A DNA stretch of 64,000 nt from contig CALNAJ010000017.1 in NCBI GenBank assembly GCA_937874695.1, positions 1 to 64,000 on the forward strand. Reading direction: 5' to 3'. The position numbers and the translations under genes are program-made. Below, piece by piece: positions 1 to 8,089 of this stretch. This DNA comes from an uncultured Lactobacillus sp. (GTDB lineage Bacteria; Bacillota; Bacilli; Lactobacillales; Lactobacillaceae). Each line of letters opens with the position of its first letter. The stretch's first letter is position 1. Below the pieces are notes generated by a model. That model did no database searches. It was not told the origin of the DNA and saw only the letters and a list, made by a program, of their open reading frames with translations.

Positions 1-65
1 ACATTGCCTCAATTTGCATCTTACTTAAGTAGTTTTCAGACGGACCCTAGTCAAATGCAATAAGT

Positions 66-90
66 TTCGATATAGTATTACTATATCGAA
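66..90. promoter_or_regulatory. 25-bp perfect palindrome before a secreted-protein gene
   Basis: The arms TTCGATATAGTA and TACTATATCGAA are exactly complementary around one central base. The palindrome ends seven bases before the AAGGGA ribosome site of the gene starting at 109. It could be an operator overlapping a TATAGT-type -10, or a hairpin at the 5' end of the mRNA. The symmetry is seen; the function is inferred. Confidence 0.6.
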
Positions 91-108
91 CTACATAAGG
101 GAGAATTT

Positions 109-1008
109 ATGAATAAATATGTTATTGCTATTGCAACAGCTACCGGATTTCTTTTAACTAGTGGGATGGTTGCCCAAGCTACTATTAAAAATACAAGTGT
201 TAAGTTTTCTAAAGTATCTAGCAAGAGGACATATATAAAGGGAGTAGCAACAAAGTCAGCTGCAATTAGAATTAGCCGTTATAATATAACGTATGCTTAC
301 GGGAAAGCTACCAAAAAGGGTAGGTTTAACTTGAAATTAAAGCACAAGTTACATAAAGGACGACATTATCGCGTAACTGTATCTAGAAAGGGATATAAAA
401 CCTATACAGTGCATGTTAAATTCGTTAAGAATAATACAGGTTATTTATTTCGGAAAACAAAGACAACAAAGTCTGACGGTTCGTCTAGTAAACCTACTTC
501 TAATAAAGCAATTATTTCAGAACCAAACAAGTCTAAGACGGATGCAGATCAAAGTATATTAAAGGCTGGGAGCAAACAAGAAAAGACAGATAATGCCCAA
601 AATACTATTTCCAAATCAGATATGGATCCTTATGACAGTAACTATCCAAGTTGGTTAGAGAAAAAGAATAGAGACATGTACGACAGATATCAATCTGAGA
701 TTAAGACGAATGATCTTAAATTACAAGCGGATAGTACATTGATCAAGGATCTTACTAATCAAAGACCTCAGGCTGAACAAGAATATAATGATTATAAAGC
801 GTCTATTCAGGAAGATGTAACTGCACATAATGGCGGTTATACAAATGATGAAATTGGTAGGTTATATGACTACAATCATGCAGTTATAGACATTGATCAG
901 CATATAAAAGATTTAACTAAAGATATATCTGATATTAAGATACAAACTTGGTACTTGAAAGCACACTTGAATGGACTTAATCCTAACAGCCCAATGTATG
1001 GATATTAA
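109..1008 (+). CDS. Secreted protein of unknown function, Ig-like N-terminal region
   Basis: The 299-residue product begins with a signal peptide (MNKYV, hydrophobic stretch to about residue 22, cleavage probably near AQA). Residues 25-110 are rich in Lys, Tyr and Thr with alternating beta-type pattern (YAYGKATKKGRFNLKL, YRVTVSRKGYKTYTVHV). This resembles the small Ig-like repeats of lactobacillus surface proteins. Residues 115-180 form a Ser/Lys/Asp linker, and the C-terminal 110 residues look helical, possibly coiled coil. No LPXTG motif, lipobox or transmembrane anchor is visible, so it is probably released or held by charge. Codon use is clearly AT-rich compared with the GC-balanced genes that follow, which suggests recent acquisition. 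The start has AAGGGAG seven bases upstream. No enzymatic motif was recognised. Confidence 0.7.
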   Translation: MNKYVIAIATATGFLLTSGMVAQATIKNTSVKFSKVSSKRTYIKGVATKSAAIRISRYNITYAYGKATKKGRFNLKLKHKLHKGRHYRVTVSRKGYKTYTVHVKFVKNNTGYLFRKTKTTKSDGSSSKPTSNKAIISEPNKSKTDADQSILKAGSKQEKTDNAQNTISKSDMDPYDSNYPSWLEKKNRDMYDRYQSEIKTNDLKLQADSTLIKDLTNQRPQAEQEYNDYKASIQEDVTAHNGGYTNDEIGRLYDYNHAVIDIDQHIKDLTKDISDIKIQTWYLKAHLNGLNPNSPMYGY

Positions 1009-1212
1009 TATAACATCCATTTTTACGAGATGATGATAAGGTCCAATAGTTTAAATCATTTTTTAACTATTGACTGATTTGTATGAATGACAGGGGCTCA
1101 ATTCTACTGTGTCTTGAAGATATGGTTATCGTAAATATTTGCTTATAGTTTGACTGTGTATCTAGCTAATTTACCTATAGGGTGGGTAGATATATTTAAC
1201 TTCTTTAAGACG

Positions 1213-1267
1213 AATAAAGGGTTCTTATTACACGACGTAATTAGTCGTGTAATAAGAACCCTTTATT
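1213..1267. terminator. Perfect 24-bp stem between convergent genes
   Basis: Arms 1213-1236 and 1244-1267 are fully complementary around the 7-base loop GTAATTA. The outer part is AATAAAGG/CCTTTATT, so A- and T-rich flanks serve both directions. It lies 38 bp beyond the menG stop and about 200 bp beyond the secreted-protein gene. It probably acts as a bidirectional terminator, though the stem is unusually long and perfect. Confidence 0.6.
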
Positions 1268-1305
1268 AGCTTTAAATAATACTAGTCAGAAAATTATTGG
1301 GATTA

Positions 1306-2025
1306 TTAGTAAGGCTTTGTCCCGAAGTGCACAGCCGCTGCTCCTAAGTTGAACTGGTGGTAGTGAACGTGTGTTAAGCTGGCCTCACGAAACATCTTGG
1401 CTAGTTCAGTGACAGATACGAACCTGTGCGTCGATTGTTGAAGGTAGTTGTAAGCCTGATAGTGGTGCGCCACCACACTGCCCATCAGGGGCACCAGGTG
1501 ACCGAAGTAGACCTGCCAACCGGCGTGAATCACCGGATTCGTCGGTTGCGACGTTTCCAGACAGACGACCTGACCGCCGGGCTTGACCACGCGGGCCATT
1601 TCCCGTAAGACCTGGTTGGCATCCGGCACGTTTCGCAGGCCAAAGCCAATCGTGACCACATTAAAGCTGTTGTCGGGGTAAGGAAGATGCATGGCATCCC
1701 CCTGCCGCAATGTGATGCGGTCATTTAGCTTGGCGGCACGAACCTTCGCCGTGGCCTCCTGTAACATGACTGGGCTAAAATCCAGTCCGGCCACGCGACC
1801 GGCGGGGCCGACCGCATGGGCTAAGGCCAACGTCCAATCGCCAGTCCCGCAACACAGGTCCAACGCAAAGTCACCGGGGCGGACGGCCATCATGGTCATG
1901 ACGCGTTTGCGCCAGACACGGTGGGTTCCCAGACTGATGACACTATTCATCTGATCGTATTGCGGGGCGATCTTATCAAAAATAGCTTGAACGGATTGCT
2001 CCGGCGTGTGGTTGGTCAGTGCCAT
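1306..2025 (-). CDS. menG: Demethylmenaquinone methyltransferase (UbiE/MenG family)
   Basis: The 239-residue protein is a class I SAM-dependent methyltransferase that methylates demethylmenaquinone in menaquinone synthesis. The family signature is clear: FDKIAPQYDQMNSVISLGTHR at the N-terminus, the SAM-binding motif I LDLCCGTGDWT (about residues 55-65), GLDFSPVML, and the UbiE motif VTIGFGLRNVPD followed by VVKPGGQVVCLE. Length is normal for MenG. AGGAGG stands six bases before the ATG. The gene begins 15 bp after map on the same strand, so the two are probably cotranscribed. A methyltransferase for another quinone-like substrate cannot be excluded, as many lactobacilli lack a full men pathway. 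Confidence 0.9.
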   Translation of the reverse strand: MALTNHTPEQSVQAIFDKIAPQYDQMNSVISLGTHRVWRKRVMTMMAVRPGDFALDLCCGTGDWTLALAHAVGPAGRVAGLDFSPVMLQEATAKVRAAKLNDRITLRQGDAMHLPYPDNSFNVVTIGFGLRNVPDANQVLREMARVVKPGGQVVCLETSQPTNPVIHAGWQVYFGHLVPLMGSVVAHHYQAYNYLQQSTHRFVSVTELAKMFREASLTHVHYHQFNLGAAAVHFGTKPY

Positions 2026-2040
2026 GGGCGGCCTCCTTTA

Positions 2041-2835
2041 CTAGAGCCGGTACTTTTCGTCGATATCGTCGTCTTGAGACGTTAAGATCTTAGGACCATC
2101 ATCGGTGATGACCAGGGTGTGTTCGTATTGAGCGGACAGTGAACCATCAGCCGTCACGTAGTATTCCCAAGACTTGTCGTCCGTTTCGCGAGAAGCGATT
2201 TCCCAAGTTCCCAAGTTAATCATGGGTTCGATGGTAATCGTCATGCCGGCGCGTAACCGCAGGCCCTTGCCAGCTTCACCATAGTTAGGCACGTTAGGTT
2301 GTTCGTGCATGGTTGGTTGAATCCCATGGCCGATCAGCTCACGGACATCACCCATGTGTTCTTCGCCTTCCGTGTAGGCCTGGATGGCGTGACCAATGTC
2401 ACCAATCCGGTTGCCCACAACAGCTTGGTCGATTCCCAAGTAGAGGGACTTCTTGGTGACGTCCATCAAGTGTTGGGCTTCAGGACTGATCTTGCCAACG
2501 GCGTACGTCCAGCAAGAGTCGCTTTCAAAGCCGTCCAAGTTAACGGTCATATCGACCGCCACGATGTCGCCTTCCTTTAACAGTAAGTCCTTGCGAGGAA
2601 TGGCGTGGGCCACTTCGTCGTTGACGCTGACACAGGTAGCGTACTTGTAACCTTCAAAGCCCTTTTCGGAAGGGGTGGCACCGTGTTCCGCGATATATTT
2701 GTTGGCAAACCGTTCGATTTCCCAACTTGAAATTCCTGGCTTGATGATGTCGCGCAGGCCCTTGTGAACACCTGCAAGTACGGCACCGGATTCGGCCATC
2801 TTTTTAATTTCACGATCTGATTTAATGGTTATCAA
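2041..2835 (-). CDS. map: Methionine aminopeptidase, type I
   Basis: This 264-residue metallopeptidase removes the initiator methionine from nascent proteins. The pita-bread metal ligands are visible: VAVDMTVNLDGFESDS, GHGIQPTMHEQP and TIEPMINLG, plus a late glutamate in the QYEHTLVIT motif. The start appears to be TTG at 2835 (TTG-ATA-ACC), with AGGAGG seven bases upstream; no better in-frame ATG lies near. It is the first gene of a likely map-menG operon. The sequence between the two metal-ligand blocks is slightly longer than in E. coli Map, as usual in lactobacilli. Confidence 0.93.
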   Translation of the reverse strand: MITIKSDREIKKMAESGAVLAGVHKGLRDIIKPGISSWEIERFANKYIAEHGATPSEKGFEGYKYATCVSVNDEVAHAIPRKDLLLKEGDIVAVDMTVNLDGFESDSCWTYAVGKISPEAQHLMDVTKKSLYLGIDQAVVGNRIGDIGHAIQAYTEGEEHMGDVRELIGHGIQPTMHEQPNVPNYGEAGKGLRLRAGMTITIEPMINLGTWEIASRETDDKSWEYYVTADGSLSAQYEHTLVITDDGPKILTSQDDDIDEKYRL

Positions 2836-2962
2836 CGTGTTACCTCCTCAAAATTTCGTTTGCGACAGCCGGTTGTGGGCAATCCCAAACGTTTCCATAC
2901 ATTACTAATCTACACCTAAATTAAGATTTAGGCGAACCGACCACGTGAAAAATCCAGGCCCA

Positions 2963-3136
2963 TCAACGGGACGCATCCTTCTTGAAGAAGTGGCTTTTGA
3001 TAAAACCAGCGGCGGCTAAGGCCAGGACGACCAATAGCGTTGTCTTGAAGTCCGTGACGAACCTGAAAATCAGAAAAGCAATCAGGCCGACCACGACCAG
3101 TAAAGTCAAACTTTCAACAATGATCCGCGTCTTCAT
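2963..3136 (-). CDS. Small membrane protein
   Basis: A 57-residue protein starting MKTRIIVESLTLL. GAGGAGG lies about seven bases before the ATG at 3136; a longer upstream reading has no ribosome site, so the shorter start was chosen. Two hydrophobic segments (about residues 8-28 and 31-47) suggest a two-pass membrane protein with a basic tail (KSHFFKKDASR). It lies between map and another small gene on the same strand. Function is not recognised. Confidence 0.7.
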   Translation of the reverse strand: MKTRIIVESLTLLVVVGLIAFLIFRFVTDFKTTLLVVLALAAAGFIKSHFFKKDASR

Positions 3137-3265
3137 CAGGCGTTCCTCCTCAGGTGACGGTTCCCCGTAAAAGCACGTTTTCGGCACAAACGAGTCTGAG
3201 ACAATTGTCCCAAACTCGCCGTGAGGTGGTGCTGTGCTGATTTCAGTGGGCAGGTGCCCCAATCG

Positions 3266-3442
3266 TTATTCGGCTTTCAGTCGGTCGATGTTACCGTTGT
3301 CGACCTGATCCAGAATCCGTTTTGCTTCGGTGATGCGGGCGTCACACAGGAAGTTCATTGCGTTATCTTTTTCCTCTTTAGCCCGGTTCATTTGTTCCGT
3401 TAAGAAGTTAATCTCGTCGTGTAAGTATGCCACTAAGTCCAT
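3266..3442 (-). CDS. Small hypothetical protein, helical
   Basis: A 58-residue reading frame starts MDLVAYLHDEINFL with GAGGG about nine bases upstream. It is rich in charged residues and predicted helical (NRAKEEKDNAMNF, ITEAKRILDQVDNG), with one cysteine and no membrane segment. It probably sits in the same transcript as the small membrane gene downstream on the minus strand. No family was recognised. Coding status is supported by the ribosome site and composition rather than by homology. Confidence 0.55.
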   Translation of the reverse strand: MDLVAYLHDEINFLTEQMNRAKEEKDNAMNFLCDARITEAKRILDQVDNGNIDRLKAE

Positions 3443-3565
3443 ATTTTACCCTCATTCCTTGCGTAGTCCGCGACGGCTGAGTTGCCTCAACCTCAATTAG
3501 TTTCATTGTACCAAAGATTAGGGGATAAGTAACTTGATTGCATAGCGATTGCCGGGGCGCCTGAG

Positions 3566-3619
3566 TTTACAGGCCATCGGAAAAGGACTAGGATAATAAC
3601 CAGTTGATAATGCTTCTAA
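3566..3619 (+). promoter_or_regulatory. Promoter with Fur-like operator
   Basis: TTTACA (3566-3571) and TAGGAT (3589-3594) are 17 bp apart. Ten bases further on is TGATAATGCTTCTAA (3605-3619), an imperfect 7-1-7 box resembling a Fur/PerR/Zur site. An almost identical box, TGATAATGATTCTAA, sits at the same place behind the promoter of the VIT gene at 36324. Confidence 0.6.
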
Positions 3620-3644
3620 AGTAGGCATAGGGAGGAAGAATTAT

Positions 3645-5060
3645 ATGGAACAACCGATTGATTTACAGGGAAAACGCTACAATCACTTGGCGTTCATCTG
3701 GACGTTATTGGCCGGGACCTTCACCATGTCCATCAGCCAGTCATCGCTGTCGACGGCGTACCCGACGTTGATGCGTTACTTCGGGGTACAAGCCTCGACC
3801 GTGCAGTGGCTGACGACCGGCTTCATGCTGGTAATGGTGGTCATGATGCCCGTGAGTCCCTGGCTCTTAAATAACATCCGCTTTCCAGTCTTATTCGTGA
3901 GCGTGCTAGCGTTGTTTGATATTGGGACGTTTATTATCTACTTAGCACCAAGCTTCGGCCTGATGATGTTGGGGCGGGTGATGGAGGCCATGGCGGTCGG
4001 CATCATGTTTCCGTCGTATCAAACTGTAATGTTACGGATCACCCCGGAGAAACAGCGGGGTGGCGTGATGGGGATGGCCGGCCTGGTCATGGGGTCGGCG
4101 TTAGCGGTCGGTCCCATTATCTCCGGGATCGTGCTACGCTACACGACCTGGCAGGGACTGTTCGTGGTCTTCATGGTCATCATCACCATCGTCTTCTTGG
4201 TAGCACTGAAGACCATCAAGGACGTGATGCCACAGCACGAGTCACACCTGGACTACTGGTCCGTGATCAGCAGTGTTGGGTTCATTGGTATCCTGTACGT
4301 GGTCAACCAAATTGGTAAGACCGGCGTCAACTGGGGCCTGATGGGTGGCTTGCTGGTGGTGAGCCTGCTCGCAGTGGCGTTCTTCGTATGGCGGCAATTT
4401 CAGACGACGGAACCCCTGCTGGACCTGCGTGTGTTGAAGACATTTAACTTCGACTTGGCGGTCCTGTTGACGGGGACATCGTACATTGCCTTGATCGTCG
4501 TCACGATTGTCTTTCCGTTGTATTACCAGGAAGTGCTGGGCCTTTCGCCATTCGCATCCGGGATGGCACTGGTCCCCGGGGCGGTCGTGTTGAGCCTGTT
4601 GAATCCGTTGACCGGGAAATTGGCCGATCGTATTGGGTTCAAGGCGACCATGCTGACGGGGATGTCGATGATCGTTCTTGGCTGGCTGTGGTTGGCCGTG
4701 GTTACGCGTCAACAGTCCTTGATCGCTATGATTCTGATTGCGGCTCTGATTGAAGGCGGCAATGCCTTTGTCATGATGCCCGCGGTAACGTTGGGTGCCA
4801 ACTCGTTACCCGATCAGCTGATTTCACACGGGACGGCGGTCATTACGACCGTTCGGCAGATTCTCGGGTCGACCGGGGTCGCCGTAGCTACACTGATCTT
4901 GGCCATGGTGACGGCGAGTCACGTCAAGGTCACGTCGCATGCGGCGGCCACGTTGGCGGGCTATAACGCCGTCTTCGTGACGTTCTGCGTGGTGGCGGTC
5001 GTTGGCTGGATCTTCGCGGCGATGTTGCGGGATGGCCGGAAGCGTCAGACTGCTAAATAA
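3645..5060 (+). CDS. MFS drug:H+ antiporter, DHA2 (14-TM) family
   Basis: This 471-residue integral membrane protein has the pattern of EmrB/QacA/LmrB exporters. The N-terminal stretch has the family motif SLSTAYPTLMRYFGVQASTV followed by WLTTGFMLVMVVMMP. There is an antiporter motif (GSALAVGPIISGIVL) after MGMAGLVMG, and NPLTGKLADRIGFK between later helices. It probably exports toxic amphiphiles using the proton gradient. The ATG follows GGGAGG. The gene is alone between a promoter with a Fur-like box and a strong terminator, so its expression may respond to metal or peroxide. The true substrate is unknown. Confidence 0.85.
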   Translation: MEQPIDLQGKRYNHLAFIWTLLAGTFTMSISQSSLSTAYPTLMRYFGVQASTVQWLTTGFMLVMVVMMPVSPWLLNNIRFPVLFVSVLALFDIGTFIIYLAPSFGLMMLGRVMEAMAVGIMFPSYQTVMLRITPEKQRGGVMGMAGLVMGSALAVGPIISGIVLRYTTWQGLFVVFMVIITIVFLVALKTIKDVMPQHESHLDYWSVISSVGFIGILYVVNQIGKTGVNWGLMGGLLVVSLLAVAFFVWRQFQTTEPLLDLRVLKTFNFDLAVLLTGTSYIALIVVTIVFPLYYQEVLGLSPFASGMALVPGAVVLSLLNPLTGKLADRIGFKATMLTGMSMIVLGWLWLAVVTRQQSLIAMILIAALIEGGNAFVMMPAVTLGANSLPDQLISHGTAVITTVRQILGSTGVAVATLILAMVTASHVKVTSHAAATLAGYNAVFVTFCVVAVVGWIFAAMLRDGRKRQTAK

Positions 5061-5075
5061 TGAATTTGTTTTGGA

Positions 5076-5109
5076 GGCCCATTTGTCGCGTGACAGGTGG
5101 GCCTTTTTT
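5076..5109 (+). terminator. Rho-independent terminator of the MFS gene
   Basis: A 12-bp stem (5076-5087 with 5092-5103, two G:U pairs) with a GCGT loop is followed by six T. It lies 15 bp after the stop codon. Confidence 0.85.
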
Positions 5110-5297
5110 GACGAATTTTCAAATCGAGTGTAATGAGTGTCCAATGAAGATTTGATGGTCAATGTTCTTTTTGCAGACGATAAATGGTTTGTTCGTTGAA
5201 TTGGTCTACAATGAGATTAGCGATGACGAGTCTGATTGAATTTTCTTGAAAGTGAGCGTTCAGGAATAGTGATAATCATCGGAAGGAGGGGAGAAAT

Positions 5298-5648
5298 TTG
5301 AGAAAGTCAGTTAAATTGTGGTTCAAGAAGAACCGTAAATGGGTGGTCGCGATTGTTGTACCCATCATGTTAATTGCAATGTTTCTTCCCGTTATCCCTA
5401 GTAATGCAGTGCGTTTATGCATTTTTGAGAGTGGTCATCCAATTGCTGCGCTATTTTCGGGGCCCAGAAAGCTACCTAAGTCGGAAATTAAATATTACTC
5501 TGGTAATAAGCAACAAATGTACTATCAGGTTAACGTCCCGTTTGAGACGGAGAGTGCAGATATTGATGTGCTAACGGTAAATAGGACGGCTAATCAGCAG
5601 GTTTACCAGAAGTATGTGGCACATTTATCCATAGCATTGGGGCCTTAA
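5298..5648 (+). CDS. Hypothetical membrane-anchored protein
   Basis: The 116-residue product uses a TTG start at 5298 with a strong GGAGGGG seven bases upstream. The N-terminus is very basic (MRKSVKLWFKKNRKW), followed by one hydrophobic segment (about residues 16-35), then an extracellular-type domain of about 80 residues. This looks like a signal anchor or uncleaved signal peptide. It contains FESGHPIAALFSGPRKLPKSE and a beta-type tail. It is AT-richer than neighbouring genes. No family was recognised, and no partner gene is adjacent. Confidence 0.6.
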   Translation: MRKSVKLWFKKNRKWVVAIVVPIMLIAMFLPVIPSNAVRLCIFESGHPIAALFSGPRKLPKSEIKYYSGNKQQMYYQVNVPFETESADIDVLTVNRTANQQVYQKYVAHLSIALGP

Positions 5649-5702
5649 ATAAGCACAGTTACGTGTTGTTTATGGCGTGGCTGGAATTGTATTGCGTAAA
5701 TT

Positions 5703-5750
5703 AAAAGCTGCATCAAATCGGTCGTCATGGCTGGTTCGGTGCAGCTTTTT
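5703..5750. terminator. Bidirectional terminator
   Basis: AAAGCTGCA and TGCAGCTTT form the stem ends around a long loop, with A- and T-runs outside. It lies between the converging genes ending at 5648 and 5756. Confidence 0.7.
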
Positions 5751-5755
5751 CACTA

Positions 5756-6199
5756 TCAGTCCACGCGTTCAAAGACTTCACAGAAGCAGGGAATCTGCTC
5801 GTTGAAGGTGCGGCCCATCTCGTGGTAGGCAGCGGTGAAGAAGGCGCGGTGTTCCCGCCGCCACGTGGTTAGTGTGCGGTCGTCTTCGCCTTCGTGATAG
5901 GCGTGCTCCTGGGTGACTTGGTCAAAGGGGACGACCTCGGTAACCTTGGTCTGCGTGATACAGACGGGTTGGTCATGGGCGTCTAAAATGACGTTGTACT
6001 CGCCCACAAAGGGGAGGGGCTCGTCGGCTTCGTAGAGGTCGAGCGCCGAGGTCGTCGCGGTCTTCCGGCCAATTTTGACCAGGTGTGCCAGCAGGTCAGC
6101 GGATTCGTCGGTTGCGCCAAAGGCATAGGTATCGTGGTGTGTCGTGGTAATTTCGGGGTGAGCAGCTTTGAAGTGCTGCCAAAAAGTTTCAACGTCCAT
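5756..6199 (-). CDS. ASCH domain protein
   Basis: The 147-residue protein matches ASCH/PUA-like proteins, which are thought to bind RNA and have been linked to translation-coupled regulation or nucleotide hydrolysis. Typical features are the start VETFWQHFKAAHP, then AFGATDESADLLAHLVKIGRKTAT, LPFVGEYNVILDAHDQPVCI and the late EHRAFFTAAYHEMG. GGAGG lies about eight bases before the ATG. It is a single gene, and nothing in context narrows its role. A second, unrelated-looking ASCH protein occurs at 56479. Confidence 0.8.
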   Translation of the reverse strand: MDVETFWQHFKAAHPEITTTHHDTYAFGATDESADLLAHLVKIGRKTATTSALDLYEADEPLPFVGEYNVILDAHDQPVCITQTKVTEVVPFDQVTQEHAYHEGEDDRTLTTWRREHRAFFTAAYHEMGRTFNEQIPCFCEVFERVD

Positions 6200-6481
6200 G
6201 GGAAGCCTCCTAAATAGGTGTTGGGATTACTGTACGCCATCTGGCTAAGTTAGTCTAGGAACCCTTGGTTAACGATGACGGCAAACAATTGGATGGCCTA
6301 ATCCAATCTTAAGGTGGCCATCTTTGAAGTTAAGCTGACGACGCGGTGCTTCGCTAAATGGCTAAAGACCGCTATCTCTCTGTCACAAAACTGTAATCAG
6401 CCAGGCGTATCTTTTCATTGCCTTTTGCCTAAAGTTTCTTTAGAATAGGTTCACAGCGAAAATTTTAGCGAGGTGATAGAT

Positions 6482-6790
6482 ATGGCATACGTATTATTGT
6501 TCGGTGGTATTTTTATGGAAGTTGTTGGAAGCTTTTTCTTGAAGCAAGCAAACGGGTTTCGAAATTTAATACCCTCGATCATGGTGTTGGTGGGGTACTT
6601 TAGTTCATTGATTTTGGTGACACTCGCCATGCAAAAGCTCCCATTGGGGGTGACGTATGCCATGTGGGCAGGTCTCGGCACAGTGGCGACGGTTATTTTG
6701 GCTGCTGTGGTGTACCGGGAACGGCTCAGTCTCAGCCGAATCAGTGGCTTATTGGCCATTGTTGTTGGCGTGATTCTATTAAATAGCTAA
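6482..6790 (+). CDS. SMR-family exporter subunit 1
   Basis: A 102-residue four-helix small multidrug resistance protein of the EmrE/SugE/YkkCD type. The essential membrane glutamate is in FGGIFMEVVGSFFLKQANG (about residue 12), and the signature AMWAGLGTVATVI follows PLGVTYAMW. ATG at 6482 is preferred over an upstream GTG because AGGTGAT then sits at proper distance. A second SMR gene follows after 15 bp, so the pair probably forms a heterodimeric exporter of cations or guanidinium-type compounds. There is no guanidine riboswitch pattern that I could recognise upstream. Confidence 0.85.
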   Translation: MAYVLLFGGIFMEVVGSFFLKQANGFRNLIPSIMVLVGYFSSLILVTLAMQKLPLGVTYAMWAGLGTVATVILAAVVYRERLSLSRISGLLAIVVGVILLNS

Positions 6791-6805
6791 AAGGGGGTCT
6801 GCACG

Positions 6806-7189
6806 ATGCGGGCATGGTTACAGTTGGTATTCGCAATCGGTGTCGAAATTGTCGGGACAAGCTTGTTGAAATTCTCAGATGGGTTTACCCATCGGTGGAT
6901 TGGGATTGCGGGGATGTTCCTCTACGGACTAGCAATCTTTAGTTTCTCGTTAGCCTTACGGCAGCTCCCCCTAAGCGTGGGCTATGCGGTTTGGGCCGGC
7001 GTCGGCACGGCCATTACTGGCCTGATCGGCGTCTGGGCCTTTGGTGAAATCTTGACGGGATTTAAAGTCGTGGGTTTTATGGCTATTATTATTGGCGTGA
7101 TTTTATTAAATCAACCCGTTAAGGCGAGCAGTCCGCGGCCAGTTAGTCCGTGGGTTCAACGGTTACGTTCACGGACCTCGAGTCATTAA
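6806..7189 (+). CDS. SMR-family exporter subunit 2
   Basis: A 127-residue partner of the preceding SMR protein. The conserved glutamate occurs in AIGVEIVGTSLLKFSDG, and the signature VGYAVWAGVGTAITGLIGV follows. The four helices are followed by an extra basic tail of about 20 residues (PRPVSPWVQRLRSR), longer than usual for the family, which may set topology within a heterodimer. AAGGGGG precedes the ATG. The gene ends in front of a good terminator, so the operon has two genes. Confidence 0.85.
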   Translation: MRAWLQLVFAIGVEIVGTSLLKFSDGFTHRWIGIAGMFLYGLAIFSFSLALRQLPLSVGYAVWAGVGTAITGLIGVWAFGEILTGFKVVGFMAIIIGVILLNQPVKASSPRPVSPWVQRLRSRTSSH

Positions 7190-7209
7190 TCAATTAAATT
7201 AAAACAGAG

Positions 7210-7250
7210 AAAGCACCGTTTCGTCCGATTGGAGATGAAACGGTGCTTTT
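7210..7250. terminator. Bidirectional terminator
   Basis: AAAGCACCGTTTC (7210-7222) pairs with GAAACGGTGCTTT (7237-7249), with A/T flanks. It serves the SMR pair on plus and the SDR operon on minus. Confidence 0.85.
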
Positions 7251-7264
7251 AGTCTGGCCAAATA

Positions 7265-8086
7265 TTAATGGGTTTCCGCAAAGCCGCGGCGGCCGCCCGG
7301 CTTTGGAATCTGGTTCTGCATCATCACGCTGAAGCCACCGTCGATGGCGAGCCCCGCCGCGTTGATGTAGCTCGATCGGTCGCTGGCCAGGAATAAGATG
7401 GCATTAGCGATATCGTCGGTCGTCCCAATCCGCTTGCTGGCGGTCAATTCTTTCCGGCCGTTTTCGACTTTCGGGTCCGCGTAGAAGGCCGCGGACATCG
7501 GCGTCTTTACCAAGCAAGGTTCCAGAACATTGCTGCGGATACCGAACATGCCCCATTCGGCCGCGACCTGTTTGGACAACATGTTCACGCCGGCTTTGCT
7601 GGTACTGTACGCGCCGCTGTAGGTTTCGGGAATGTCACTGGCGACCGTCGAGATATGTACGAAGGTCCCGTGCTGTTGTTTGATCATCAGCTTGCCAAAT
7701 TCGTGGGTGACCAAGTAGTAGCCATTCAAGTTCACGTCGAGGACCTGCTTCCAGGTTGCGTAGTCGAGATCTTCCAGTGGGTCAAACTTTAAAATGCCGG
7801 CCGTATTGATGACAACGTCGACGCGGCCAAACTTAGCTTGAACCTGCTGGACCGCTGCTTTGACGCTGGCCTCGTCCGTGACGTTGGCGGCTACGGCGAG
7901 CGTTTTCGTTCCATAATCGGTAGCGAGTTTCGTTGCAAAGGTAGTCACGGCGTCCTGTTTCATATCCAAAGCGACTACTTTGGCGCCTTGGTCGGCGAGG
8001 GCTTCACAAATTTTGGTTCCCATCCCGCCGATAGCACCCGTAACGACACAAACTTTATCCGTTAAACCTAACCATTTATCTGACAT
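7265..8086 (-). CDS. Short-chain dehydrogenase/reductase
   Basis: This 273-residue SDR has the cofactor motif TGAIGGMG (about residues 17-24), the NTAG structural motif, the catalytic Ser in VHISTVASD, and YSTSK with the catalytic Tyr and Lys. The Asp in ALDMKQ at the end of beta-2 points to NAD(H) preference. It follows aroE directly: the ribosome site AGGAGG lies in the last codons of aroE, so translation is coupled. ATG at 8086 was chosen over an adjacent TTG at 8089. Pairing with a shikimate/quinate dehydrogenase suggests a polyol or hydroaromatic substrate, but this is a guess. Confidence 0.85.
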   Translation of the reverse strand: MSDKWLGLTDKVCVVTGAIGGMGTKICEALADQGAKVVALDMKQDAVTTFATKLATDYGTKTLAVAANVTDEASVKAAVQQVQAKFGRVDVVINTAGILKFDPLEDLDYATWKQVLDVNLNGYYLVTHEFGKLMIKQQHGTFVHISTVASDIPETYSGAYSTSKAGVNMLSKQVAAEWGMFGIRSNVLEPCLVKTPMSAAFYADPKVENGRKELTASKRIGTTDDIANAILFLASDRSSYINAAGLAIDGGFSVMMQNQIPKPGGRRGFAETH

Positions 8087-8089
8087 CAA

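Noticed and set aside
4242..4712. 156-codon open frame opposite the MFS exporter
   Set aside because: The composition (many Gln, His, Arg, Pro) is typical of the antisense of a membrane-protein gene.
6200..6481. Guanidine riboswitch before the SMR pair
   Set aside because: The 280 bp upstream lack the ACGR loops or ykkC pattern that I would expect.
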